DNA from: a virus
DNA: 41,085 nt
Virus record (IMG/VR): IMGVR_UViG_3300030098_000909
Location: 1-41,085 of that record
Reading direction: 5' to 3' (one strand)
Positions 1 through 6,872 of this stretch are shown one piece after another. Below the pieces are notes generated by a model. It had not been told where the DNA came from. It searched no databases and saw nothing but the letters and a program-made list of their open reading frames with translations. Within the stretch, counting starts at the first letter, position 1, and the number at the start of each line of letters is the position of its first letter. The position numbers were made by a program, and so were the translations under genes.

Positions 1-1
1 A

Positions 2-30
2 TATATATGCGATTGTTTGGGAAAAGTCAA
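2..30 (-). promoter_or_regulatory. sigma70-like promoter firing left out of the window
   Basis: Read on the minus strand there is a -35 element TTGACT (25-30), a 17-base spacer and a -10 element TATATA (2-7). The -35 element overlaps the stop codon of the NrdR-like gene. It would drive a gene beyond the left edge, separating it from the small DNA-binding cassette. The same -35 hexamer and spacer length occur in the replication promoter at 8314-8342. Confidence 0.6.
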
Positions 31-320
31 GAGAAATCGTCACCATGAATTAATTCTTCTAGCTCTTCGTCGGTCATATTCTCAAAGTCCATGTCTTCAA
101 AGCGTTGTTTCTTAACAGGCTTACGTTTTACGGTGACTTTATTTAATTTCTTGATGGGATCACCCATGATGTCGTCCAGCTTGACCACCTTAGTTTCTAA
201 AGTTTCTAAGGTAGAATATTTATGACCACACATTAAACACTGCCGGTGGCGGCGTGTTGTATCTCCAAGCGGCCTACTGTTGTAGACCTTACTCTTTCCC
301 TGACACTTCGGGCATATCAT
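27..320 (-). CDS. NrdR-like zinc-ribbon protein lacking the ATP-cone
   Basis: This 97-residue protein begins MICPKC and has the NrdR-type zinc ribbon: Cys3, Cys6, Cys28 and Cys31 around a basic segment (SRPLGDTTRRHRQC) and the following HKYSTLE stretch. NrdR proteins are repressors of ribonucleotide reductase genes and bind DNA through this ribbon, but full-length NrdR is about 150 residues with an ATP-cone. Here the ATP-cone is replaced by a short basic linker and a very acidic tail (residues 75-97). The start is chosen at 320 because GGGAG lies just upstream and a longer reading frame would add residues unrelated to the family. It is the last gene of the four-gene DNA-binding cassette. Zinc-ribbon assignment is solid; repression of nucleotide genes is inference. 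Confidence 0.75.
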   Translation of the reverse strand: MICPKCQGKSKVYNSRPLGDTTRRHRQCLMCGHKYSTLETLETKVVKLDDIMGDPIKKLNKVTVKRKPVKKQRFEDMDFENMTDEELEELIHGDDFS

Positions 321-468
321 TTCTTTCTCCCTGTGATATGACCATCTTGCATACCGAACATTGATAGTGCCCGTGAACCTCAACGGGCGGCGCGGCAGTA
401 TGGCACCGTGGGCAAAGCCCATCTTTTATCAAACGCCCTATACTGCCATCACCCTGACTTATTGTCAC
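289..468 (-). CDS. 59-residue zinc-ribbon protein, GTG start
   Basis: This small gene overlaps both neighbours. Its GTG start overlaps the TGA stop of the AT-hook gene (GTGA), and its last 32 bases overlap the NrdR-like gene in another frame. The product has two CxxC knuckles, Cys19-Pro-Arg-Cys22 and Cys37-Ser-Val-Cys40, separated by PPVEVHGHY, the layout of a treble-clef or rubredoxin-type zinc ribbon. AAAGG lies about seven bases before the GTG. Such ribbons commonly bind nucleic acid or a polymerase, but no specific function is shown. The paired CxxC motifs and tight coupling make a real gene likely despite its size. Confidence 0.75.
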   Translation of the reverse strand: MTISQGDGSIGRLIKDGLCPRCHTAAPPVEVHGHYQCSVCKMVISQGERNDMPEVSGKE

Positions 469-683
469 TTCTTTGCCTTTGCTGGACGGCCCCGTTTTTT
501 AGGCGCGGCAATCTTTGCTGGACGGCCCCTCTTCTTTTTCACAGGGGCTTTACCACCCACCCATGCTTCGTTGACCGTGGGCGTTGATTTGTTATCACCC
601 CGCAGACGCCCTTTGTCATCTCTGGCTCGTTCCGGCTCAGAAAAAAACATGGGAAAAAACAGACGCAAAAACTTATCTAACAT
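465..683 (-). CDS. small AT-hook DNA-binding protein
   Basis: The 72-residue product ends in two AT-hook motifs, each KKRGRPAK (core RGRP around residues 52-55 and 64-67), in a Lys-rich Ala/Pro tail like that of HMGA proteins and some histone-like bacterial proteins. AT-hooks insert into the minor groove of AT-rich DNA. The N-terminus is hydrophobic (FLRLFFPMFF), possibly an amphipathic helix. AAGGAG lies ideally upstream of the ATG at 683. It is the second gene of the DNA-binding cassette and is coupled to the zinc-ribbon gene by a GTGA overlap. Role as a nucleoid-type or transcription factor is inferred. Confidence 0.8.
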   Translation of the reverse strand: MLDKFLRLFFPMFFSEPERARDDKGRLRGDNKSTPTVNEAWVGGKAPVKKKRGRPAKIAAPKKRGRPAKAKK

Positions 684-692
684 AGACCTCTC

Positions 693-705
693 CTTAGTAA
701 CTAAG
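693..705. promoter_or_regulatory. inverted repeat over the AT-hook gene ribosome binding site
   Basis: CTTAGT-A-ACTAAG is a perfect 6-base inverted repeat with one central base. On the coding strand it runs into the AAGGAG of the AT-hook gene. It resembles the palindrome at 886-897 (both contain CTTA...TAAG next to the ribosome binding site) but with wider half-site spacing. It could be a second repressor site or an RNA hairpin; the evidence is positional only. Confidence 0.35.
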
Positions 706-711
706 ACTTAT

Positions 712-740
712 CGCATACCATAGTTAAAAAAAATGGTCAA
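712..740 (-). promoter_or_regulatory. possible extended -10 promoter before the AT-hook gene
   Basis: On the minus strand TTGACC (735-740) is followed after 17 bases by TATGCG (712-717), preceded directly by TGG, which fits an extended -10 element. The -10 hexamer itself is weak. It would allow the AT-hook and zinc-ribbon genes to be transcribed separately from the RHH gene. Confidence 0.35.
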
Positions 741-877
741 CTGATTGTTTTGCGATAGGCGTTCCACATAACGCGAAGCTGACCAGATATTGTCCGGCCC
801 TCTAATTTCGCTAATTTTTTGATCTCTTCGTACACTTCTATGGGTACGAGAACCGATTTCCACTTTGTAATGTCCAT
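737..877 (-). CDS. ribbon-helix-helix (Arc/CopG-type) regulator, 46 aa
   Basis: The product is 46 residues: a beta strand with alternating pattern (KWKSVLVPI), a first helix (VYEEIKKLAKLEG), a turn (RTISG) and a second helix (QLRVMWNAYRK). This strand-helix-helix layout and the hydrophobic spacing are typical of dimeric Arc/MetJ/CopG repressors. AAGGAG at 884-889 gives the start at 877. It is the first gene after the terminator at 931-955 and has its own promoter at 899-927. A perfect palindrome sits on the transcription start and ribosome binding site, so autoregulation is the natural inference. Confidence 0.75.
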   Translation of the reverse strand: MDITKWKSVLVPIEVYEEIKKLAKLEGRTISGQLRVMWNAYRKTIS

Positions 878-885
878 ATATAGCT

Positions 886-897
886 CCTTACGTAAGG
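886..897. promoter_or_regulatory. 12-bp palindrome, candidate operator of the RHH gene
   Basis: CCTTACGTAAGG is a perfect palindrome. It lies directly downstream of the -10 element at 899-904, covers the expected +1 near 892, and its end overlaps the AAGGAG ribosome binding site. Ribbon-helix-helix dimers bind such short symmetric sites. Binding would block both transcription start and, in the RNA, ribosome access. Confidence 0.6.
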
Positions 898-898
898 G

Positions 899-927
899 AA
901 TATATAAGAGAAGTTGTTATTTTACAA
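899..927 (-). promoter_or_regulatory. sigma70-like promoter of the DNA-binding cassette
   Basis: On the minus strand the -35 TTGTAA (922-927), a 17-base spacer and the -10 TATATT (899-904) lie between the polymerase terminator and the RHH gene. The predicted start near 892 gives a leader of about 15 bases. The -10 matches consensus at five of six positions. Confidence 0.65.
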
Positions 928-930
928 GCA

Positions 931-955
931 AAAAAGGCCCCGCCGAAGCGGGGCC
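931..955 (-). terminator. intrinsic terminator after the DNA polymerase gene
   Basis: Read on the minus strand an 8-bp GC stem (GGCCCCGC / GCGGGGCC) with a TTCG loop is followed at once by a run of T. It begins 18 bases after the polymerase stop codon. This is a textbook Rho-independent terminator and marks the end of the replication operon. Confidence 0.92.
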
Positions 956-973
956 AGTCTCTAAGGGAGGGTA

Positions 974-2866
974 TTACTTTGCTTCACCCCAACTAGGACC
1001 GATCTCAATGTCACATAAGTTGGGTATCTCCAACGGTACAGCATTTTCCATAATTTCTGCAACCTCTTTTGCCTCTTCACAATTCTTCACAGACATAGCG
1101 ATCTCGTCATGCACCTGCACCAAAGGGACACGTCCGGTCTTATATATGTCCACCATCGCTTTCTTTGTCATGTCCGCGGCAGACGCTTGGATCAGCCGGT
1201 TGAGAGCTTTATAAGTGTAGGCCCGCTTCAATCTGGTGGTCTCACCGTACTCTCGTATAGCTTCTTGGTAGGGTAGGGCCTTGTTCATGGCAAACGTATC
1301 GGGCTCCCACAGATCAAACCGGCACTTACGTCCCAGTATCGACCGGACAGACCCACTGCCGTCCTTTTTGTTCAGATGGTTTTGTACACCGTTCATCAAC
1401 CCTTTTACGAAGGGGACGCGGTCATGGTACTGTTTGACCAGATCCTTGGCCTCATCAACATCAATATCTAGCTGATCCGATAGCTTGTTGACGCCCATGC
1501 CATACATCATGCCAAGGTTAATCGTCTTCGCCTGTTTGCGCGGGATCTCCGCCATTTCTGCGACCATCGTATGAAAGTCCATATTATTATTATGTCTATA
1601 AGCATTGACGAACTCCTCTGCGCCGTTAAGTAACGCGCCTCTTGTTTTGCCGAAAACGTATGCGTAGTGAACCAAGATCCGTGGTTCCTGTTGCGAGAAA
1701 TCAATAGCCGCCCACTGGTCACCCTCTTCCGGCAGGAACAGACTGCGTATCATTGGACCCATCTCAGGGTCACGCGCAGGTATCTGCTGTAGGTTTGGGT
1801 TTGACATGGATATGCGCCCCGATACCGTACCGCCATCGTCAGAACGGATCTGGTTGATGTGACTATGTATGCGGCCATCAGAGTGGCAGTGCTTCATTAT
1901 AGTGTTGATAAATGTGCCGCTGGTCTTGTTCAGGTTGCGGGCTTGCACGATCAACCGTGCCAACTCGTGGTCATGGTCTGTAAGAAATGATTTGGTAAAA
2001 GATGGAGCACCTTTTTCTGTCTTCGGATACGGTATGCTTAGTGCATCAAATGCTTTGGCTATGGACGCGGCGGCCCATAACTCCACGTCCATACCGGCTA
2101 CGCGATTGATTTGAGCAAGCACATCTTTTTCTTTTCTTAAAAGCGTGTTCCGCGTTTTCTCGACTCTGTCCTGATCTACCCGCACCCCGCGCAATGTCAT
2201 GTCGATCAGGCATGGCAACAGGTCAAGCTCTAGGTTTGCGATTGGCCAGAGCTCTTCTTTAGTAAGCTGGGTAGACAGGTAGTTCCACAGATCAAGTGTA
2301 ATCTCTGCGTCGTTCTGGGCGTATGGCCCTACATACATGGCAGGCATCTTCCACATCTCAGCCTTGGGGTCCAAGCCAAACTCGCGGGCCGCGTCTTGCA
2401 GAGTCTTTTCAGTTTTTATTTTACCTAGCAGATCGTAACAAAGCGCGTTGAGGCTGTAGCTGAAACGGTTCTCATCCAACAGTGAAGCTACCAGCATGGT
2501 GTCGATTATACGCCCGTTGATAGTAAAACCCATGCTACGTATCCAGCCCGCATCATACTGCGCGTTGTGCATGATCTTGTCGGCGGGACACTCAAACACT
2601 TTCTTTAGCCATTTGTTGACTATGCGCTCATCCAGATTGCCACCACCCAGATGCCGGATGGGTATGTATCCGGCCCAGTCGGCAACTGCTACAGCGTAGC
2701 CCACTACCTCGCCGTCACCGGTAGGCCAACCGGGCCCGTTGGACTTTAGATTTGGGTCTTTTGTCTCAACGTCGATGGCTATTTGTTTAGCATCAAATAT
2801 GTCAGGTAGCTCTGCCGGTGGAACCCATTCACTCTTGGGCCCGAACATTGTCATCTGTAGTGCCAT
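974..2866 (-). CDS. family A DNA polymerase with 3'-5' exonuclease domain
   Basis: A 630-residue replicative polymerase of the PolA/T7 gp5 type. The N-terminal DnaQ-like exonuclease has its acidic residues in IAIDVET (about 30-36), NAQYD (about 105) and YAQNDAE (about 185). The polymerase domain shows motif A DFSQQEPR (Asp389), motif B RKQAKTINLGMMYG (about 444-457) and motif C VHDE (Asp587). In motif B the residue aligned with E. coli Pol I Phe762 is Leu451, the variant that published work on marine phages links with slower and often temperate lifestyles. No 5'-3' exonuclease domain is present. It is the last large gene of the replication operon, before the terminator at 931-955. Confidence 0.96.
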   Translation of the reverse strand: MALQMTMFGPKSEWVPPAELPDIFDAKQIAIDVETKDPNLKSNGPGWPTGDGEVVGYAVAVADWAGYIPIRHLGGGNLDERIVNKWLKKVFECPADKIMHNAQYDAGWIRSMGFTINGRIIDTMLVASLLDENRFSYSLNALCYDLLGKIKTEKTLQDAAREFGLDPKAEMWKMPAMYVGPYAQNDAEITLDLWNYLSTQLTKEELWPIANLELDLLPCLIDMTLRGVRVDQDRVEKTRNTLLRKEKDVLAQINRVAGMDVELWAAASIAKAFDALSIPYPKTEKGAPSFTKSFLTDHDHELARLIVQARNLNKTSGTFINTIMKHCHSDGRIHSHINQIRSDDGGTVSGRISMSNPNLQQIPARDPEMGPMIRSLFLPEEGDQWAAIDFSQQEPRILVHYAYVFGKTRGALLNGAEEFVNAYRHNNNMDFHTMVAEMAEIPRKQAKTINLGMMYGMGVNKLSDQLDIDVDEAKDLVKQYHDRVPFVKGLMNGVQNHLNKKDGSGSVRSILGRKCRFDLWEPDTFAMNKALPYQEAIREYGETTRLKRAYTYKALNRLIQASAADMTKKAMVDIYKTGRVPLVQVHDEIAMSVKNCEEAKEVAEIMENAVPLEIPNLCDIEIGPSWGEAK

Positions 2867-2867
2867 A

Positions 2868-2990
2868 TCATTTCCAGTAAATGGTTACGATCTCATCGCC
2901 CTGTTGAAGAACTTTCCAGCCCTGATTAAGGTAATGGTCCAGTTGTTCAATACGGATGAACCGAATGAGCTTATCTGATTTTTTAATCAC
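2868..2990 (-). CDS. 40-residue conserved-looking protein, GTG start
   Basis: This short gene fills the space between the DUF6378-like gene and the polymerase. GTG at 2988-2990 overlaps the end of the upstream gene, and the TGA at 2868 lies one base before the polymerase ATG. The product has a regular beta/alpha pattern with a GWKVLQQGDEIVTIYWK end, resembling a small folded domain rather than noise. The ribosome binding site is weak, so translation is probably coupled. Function unknown. Confidence 0.6.
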   Translation of the reverse strand: MIKKSDKLIRFIRIEQLDHYLNQGWKVLQQGDEIVTIYWK

Positions 2991-3246
2991 CCGTTTCTTC
3001 GCCACCTAACGCTCCATAGCCACAAATGTCTACCCAACTGTCCTCATGGTCCGGTGTTACTACCAGACGGGCCAGCTTAACAGCAACCATACATTGGTAA
3101 ACCTGTTGAATAGTAACATGTTTATCTAGCAGAACAGACCACATCTGTGCAATACGAGCGTGGTTTTCATGCGCGTCACCATACTCTTTGGCCCGTGGTC
3201 CGTTGACTAGGCTCTCTGCCTTACGAAGTATTTCTTCACGCTTCAT
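2983..3246 (-). CDS. DUF6378-like phage protein
   Basis: The 87-residue product contains KAESLVNGPRAKEYGDAHEN, then an all-helical stretch and LARLVVTPDHEDSWVDICGYGAL. The pattern of a nucleotide-handling-like helical protein (NG.R...YG, N...IA..W, DSWVDI.GY) is that of a family annotated as DUF6378 in phages, from memory. I start it at the MKREE methionine because the longer frame mostly overlaps the upstream gene. The overlap with the upstream gene is 11 bases. Biochemical role unknown; its place beside polymerase and helicase suggests nucleotide or replication metabolism. Confidence 0.75.
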   Translation of the reverse strand: MKREEILRKAESLVNGPRAKEYGDAHENHARIAQMWSVLLDKHVTIQQVYQCMVAVKLARLVVTPDHEDSWVDICGYGALGGEETGD

Positions 3247-3481
3247 GCGCTCTTCTCTTTTCAAGTTCTTCGTCCACTTGCATGATGTAATTACCCCAAA
3301 ACTCATCTATGTCTATTTTTGTGCTGGGGCAAGTGTGGTAAAGTTTTTGAAGCAGACTCGCTACTAAATTAGTGTGCGGTTTATCCCAACCAACTTCGTT
3401 CAGTTTGTATTCTGCAAGAATGCGAAAAGGAATAGGATCATTAGGGTCTACGTCATAATGGTCTTTTGATTTTACAGTCAT
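3236..3481 (-). CDS. hypothetical 81-residue protein
   Basis: I do not recognise a family. The protein is acidic and mostly helical, with SKDHYDVDPNDPIPFRILAEYKLNEVGWDKPH at the N-terminus (residues 5-36). Its ATG overlaps the stop of the helicase gene as ATGA, so it is translationally coupled within the replication operon. Confidence 0.7.
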   Translation of the reverse strand: MTVKSKDHYDVDPNDPIPFRILAEYKLNEVGWDKPHTNLVASLLQKLYHTCPSTKIDIDEFWGNYIMQVDEELEKRRAHEA

Positions 3482-5034
3482 ATCTGATAACTCCTCGTGG
3501 CATCGTCAGGCTCAACCAAGTACAAGTTTTGCTTTGTCCGTGTCAGCCCAACATAAAAAACACGGTGCAAATCGTCAGGCGCGAGTTCCGCGGCCTTTGA
3601 TGCGGCTGGTGATATCTCTGTAAACAGAACCACATTGTCTGCCTCTCCGCCCTTAGATCCGTGGATCGTGGACAGATTGATGCGAGGCTCTGCATTGAAC
3701 TTTTCACCACGACGTAACAACGCGGTGATATAGGCACGGTCTGCGCTGGGCAACTTGTCCATCGCTGTATGCCAGATCATATCTCGTATGGATGTAATCA
3801 GATCCACGCCTTCTATGAGTCCGTGGTGCGCGATCAGTTCATCCAGCGTCACCATGTCGTCATCGTCGAGTGCCGGTAATTTTTTAAATCCGCGCTTGAC
3901 TCTGTTGTTCACGGACATATAACTGTAAATGGTTCGTGCGGTCTTGCCCGTCACCTGTTTACCTTTTCTCAACTGCTCCCAGCCATTCACAGCGTCACTC
4001 AGATTTTCTGAGATTGAACGTCGGCCCCGATAGTTGAAAAGATAGCCCCGACTCCGTAGGTCCGCGGTTATATCCGACAGGAAGTATGCGGCTTGTGCCA
4101 GCACGAGCCACGAACCCTCAGAAAAATCAATCATCTCAGCGCGGGCTATATGTTCTACGTTGCCTCTGTCCTCGCGGGGCAGATACTTTTTGGGCACACG
4201 GCGTTTAATGCGACGGACCACACGCTCTGCCATAGGATGCACAGTGGCCGGTACGCGGTAGGACTGTTCCAATACCTCGTAGCCACCGTTGAGATTTATG
4301 AAATGCTCAACATCTGCACCGGCCCAACGGTATATGGCTTGGTCATCATCACCGGCAGCATAGATCCTCTCAGAGTGTTGCTCTAATACATGAGCCACGT
4401 CCCATTGCAGGGGCGACAGATCTTGCGCCTCGTCAACGAAAGTGACAGCTAGGCGGGGGCAAAACTGTGCACTCTCGTTGACAAAGACCTCTAACATATC
4501 TGTGAAGTCGAAAAGCTGGTATCTGTTTTTGTATTCCTGCAAAGCCGTGGCCACATACTTTACCGTGTTCCAGCTTTCTCCTATCTCGCTTTCGTTATAC
4601 TGCTGACGCAGATCTACCTTACGCAACCGCGCTAGGTTCATAAGGTTGACGATTGGGCTACTGCTTTTATTGAGATCAAAAGCATCTTCACCGGACAGGT
4701 TGGAGCCCTCTACGTCTAAGTTGAAACCCAGTGCAATTCCTACTTCTTTGTAGTGTTCCGGTTGCATAACCTGTTCTTGCCGTATGCCGGACAGGCGCAG
4801 GGCAAAGCTATGCAGTGTTCTGAACCAAGGCAGTTGCGATTTGTCCAGATGAAACCTCGCACAGGCCCGCTCGACGGCTTCGTTTGCGGCTTGCCGCGTA
4901 AAGGCAAAGTAACCTATGTGCGTGGGGTCAACTCCGCTCGACAAAGCCTCATCCACTTTGTTCAAAAGCGCGGTGGTCTTGCCGGTTCCGGGCGGGCCGT
5001 AGATGCGGAATATCTTAGTATCCATGCTCTTCAT
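3478..5034 (-). CDS. superfamily 1 (UvrD/Dda-like) DNA helicase
   Basis: A 518-residue SF1A helicase. Motif I (Walker A) GPPGTGKTT is at about 13-21, motif Ia near GYFAFTRQAA, motif II VDEAQD near 200, motif III GDDDQAIYRWAGAD near 229, motif IV QSYR, motif V STIHGSKGGEADNV near 455 and motif VI VGLTRTKQNLYLV near 495. This motif set belongs to UvrD/PcrA/Rep and phage Dda enzymes that unwind DNA 3'-5' or 5'-3'; I cannot tell polarity from the motifs. Two starts are possible (5034, or the in-frame ATG at 5025); neither has a strong ribosome binding site and both overlap the upstream gene. It is probably a replication or recombination helicase. Confidence 0.93.
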   Translation of the reverse strand: MKSMDTKIFRIYGPPGTGKTTALLNKVDEALSSGVDPTHIGYFAFTRQAANEAVERACARFHLDKSQLPWFRTLHSFALRLSGIRQEQVMQPEHYKEVGIALGFNLDVEGSNLSGEDAFDLNKSSSPIVNLMNLARLRKVDLRQQYNESEIGESWNTVKYVATALQEYKNRYQLFDFTDMLEVFVNESAQFCPRLAVTFVDEAQDLSPLQWDVAHVLEQHSERIYAAGDDDQAIYRWAGADVEHFINLNGGYEVLEQSYRVPATVHPMAERVVRRIKRRVPKKYLPREDRGNVEHIARAEMIDFSEGSWLVLAQAAYFLSDITADLRSRGYLFNYRGRRSISENLSDAVNGWEQLRKGKQVTGKTARTIYSYMSVNNRVKRGFKKLPALDDDDMVTLDELIAHHGLIEGVDLITSIRDMIWHTAMDKLPSADRAYITALLRRGEKFNAEPRINLSTIHGSKGGEADNVVLFTEISPAASKAAELAPDDLHRVFYVGLTRTKQNLYLVEPDDATRSYQI

Positions 5035-5266
5035 CCGTCAGGTCTTGTATGTCTTGCATCATGTGCACAAACACAGGGGTTTGTTCACCTACCCATGAGC
5101 CCAATACGTTAACGAAGAAAAAGTCTATAGCCTCGTCGTGACTCATGCCGTCACGCTCACAAAGTATGGCTATGCACTTATGGTAATCGTATGCTACCAA
5201 AGGCTCCTGACCAAACCGGTGACACACACCAATAAACGCTTCATCAAATCCATCTGCTTTCAACAT
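5015..5266 (-). CDS. conserved marine-phage protein of unknown function
   Basis: The 83-residue protein begins MLKADGFDEAFIGVCHRFG and continues QEPLVAYDYHKCIAILCERDGMSHDEA, ending with a GSWVGEQTPVF segment. I recognise this as a small family common in marine phage genomes, but no function is known to me. Its start abuts the primase stop and its end overlaps the helicase start. It appears mixed alpha/beta with no metal site. Confidence 0.8.
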   Translation of the reverse strand: MLKADGFDEAFIGVCHRFGQEPLVAYDYHKCIAILCERDGMSHDEAIDFFFVNVLGSWVGEQTPVFVHMMQDIQDLTDEEHGY

Positions 5267-6804
5267 TAGAACGGGGCCTCCTCTTCCCTGCCAAAGTCTG
5301 GCGTTTTAAGATCTACCTCAACAGACTCGTATGCAGGTATTTTCCATACCCTAATGGTGCGGTTTTTAATTCTAAGAACCACACTTTCACCACCTAAATC
5401 GCGAAGCCTCTGAGCCATCTTATAAGGCTTATACTCAAAAAACTTGTTACGTTTTAAAAACGCCTCAAAATCCTTTATTCTAAAGTAAGTCATGTTTGAC
5501 TCTTCGTCAGTCCAAGGACGTTTTAAAAGTATCTCTTCTTTATCCTTTGCGTTTTGTAAATGAGCGCAGAACTCCTCTAAATAGTCGTAGAACTGACCGT
5601 CTGTGCTGGCATCTTCTGCTACGTCGATGATTGCGCTTTCATTAGCGGTCATCTCTCGCATCAACCCACCTATGCGCGTCTCCCACGCCTGTTTACTGAC
5701 TGTGCGAGGCATTGTGTTAAGCTGCTCCATACAGGCTTTTTGAAAAGCCGTTTGGTTCATTAACCCGTCAGTATCTAATTCAAGCGGTTCGCCGTTTACA
5801 TCTACGAACCAAACAGGTGGAGTTGAGTCATATTTACGCAAGTTAGCTATGGCCGCGCCTTGTATGGCCGCACTAATGCCATGCTTCCTAGTCTGGCAAA
5901 GCTCCTTATTACAATGCGCGTTAATAGGCGCGTCACTACAACGATAAGCATAATCCTTCTTCTCAAGTTGCTTGGCCACTATGTTCACCTCGTTAAGAGG
6001 CAGCGGCGGTTCCAGATACTGCATATTATACGTAAGTATCTCTGACTCCCAACTATCAGGATACGCTTTGCGAAGATACACACCTATATTGAACAAACCG
6101 TTGTTACGCCCGCCCTCAGATATTTTGTTTTTAATTAAGAACTGTAAGCACGGCGGCCCGTCGTTCATACGTGACGTTTCAGGATCTTCCGTGATCTGAA
6201 GCTTAATTACCTGTTCTGGTGTCTGCTTATGCGTCTCGTAAAGCTCAAAGAACTCTTCAAGCGTAGCAGATGTGCCGTCGTCTTTGATTGCGTATCTTAA
6301 CCCGTCTTCTGCATCATAATACGGTAGGTTCAGAAAGTTACCTACGTCGTCGCGGTCAAGATGCAACTTAACCTGCTTTGGAAAGATTTCACTGCCGCCG
6401 TACCCCAAAGCGGCTGAAACCTGTTGCAGTGTTGACTGCATATCTTTTGCATCCACCCATTCTGTTGCGAACAGGAAGCAGTGTGCGCCGCCAGACTTGG
6501 AGCGGCACACCACAAGAGGTAATTTAAGCTTACGGATCTTCTCAACGAGTACTTTGTGATCTAACGGGTATTGGTCTACGTCAACACAACCCCAGACACA
6601 CTTATTGTCCTCATTGATCGGTATAATACCAATACCACGACCCTTACCAGCTAGATGCCCTTCCCACAGTTCCTTGGTCCGTGGTTCGCGCACGATGGCG
6701 GCACGTCCGGTATTCTTACCGTTCGCCTGCTGTTTCTCTACTTTATATGTGCCATACGCAAGACGCAGGCCATCAAAGATGGATGAAAACTTATCTACTG
6801 ACAT
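5266..6804 (-). CDS. TOTE-type archaeo-eukaryotic primase (AEP)
   Basis: A 512-residue primase. The AEP catalytic features are WGCVDVDQYP (Asp75, Asp77) and RSKSGGAHCFLF (His108 in the SGG.H motif), followed by a conserved FPKQ and LNLPYY region. This matches the AEP domain described in TOTE systems and in many phage replication modules. Around 288-306 there is a Cys cluster (YRC...HCNKELC) typical of the primase C-terminal region that may hold zinc or an Fe-S centre. The C-terminal third resembles a helical accessory domain. I start at the ATG at 6804 with GGGGA upstream rather than the in-frame TTG. A terminator lies just upstream. It likely primes DNA synthesis for the family A polymerase. 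Confidence 0.88.
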   Translation of the reverse strand: MSVDKFSSIFDGLRLAYGTYKVEKQQANGKNTGRAAIVREPRTKELWEGHLAGKGRGIGIIPINEDNKCVWGCVDVDQYPLDHKVLVEKIRKLKLPLVVCRSKSGGAHCFLFATEWVDAKDMQSTLQQVSAALGYGGSEIFPKQVKLHLDRDDVGNFLNLPYYDAEDGLRYAIKDDGTSATLEEFFELYETHKQTPEQVIKLQITEDPETSRMNDGPPCLQFLIKNKISEGGRNNGLFNIGVYLRKAYPDSWESEILTYNMQYLEPPLPLNEVNIVAKQLEKKDYAYRCSDAPINAHCNKELCQTRKHGISAAIQGAAIANLRKYDSTPPVWFVDVNGEPLELDTDGLMNQTAFQKACMEQLNTMPRTVSKQAWETRIGGLMREMTANESAIIDVAEDASTDGQFYDYLEEFCAHLQNAKDKEEILLKRPWTDEESNMTYFRIKDFEAFLKRNKFFEYKPYKMAQRLRDLGGESVVLRIKNRTIRVWKIPAYESVEVDLKTPDFGREEEAPF

Positions 6805-6817
6805 GTACGTTCCCCGC

Positions 6818-6866
6818 AAAAAAGATGAGGCGGCAAGGGCGTAGCAGCCAACACCCTTACCACCCC
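6818..6866 (-). terminator. intrinsic terminator between SSB-like and primase genes
   Basis: On the minus strand a 16-bp hairpin without mismatches (four G-T pairs; arms 6851-6866 and 6827-6842, loop of 8) is followed by ATC and six T. It sits within the operon, 6 bases after the SSB-like stop, so it should lower readthrough into primase, helicase and polymerase while leaving SSB-like expression high. Confidence 0.75.
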
Positions 6867-6872
6867 AACTGT

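Noticed and set aside
27-422. 131-residue version of the NrdR-like protein
   Set aside because: The extra 34 residues are read in the frame of the overlapping zinc-ribbon gene region and precede the clear GGGAG site and family start MICPKC.
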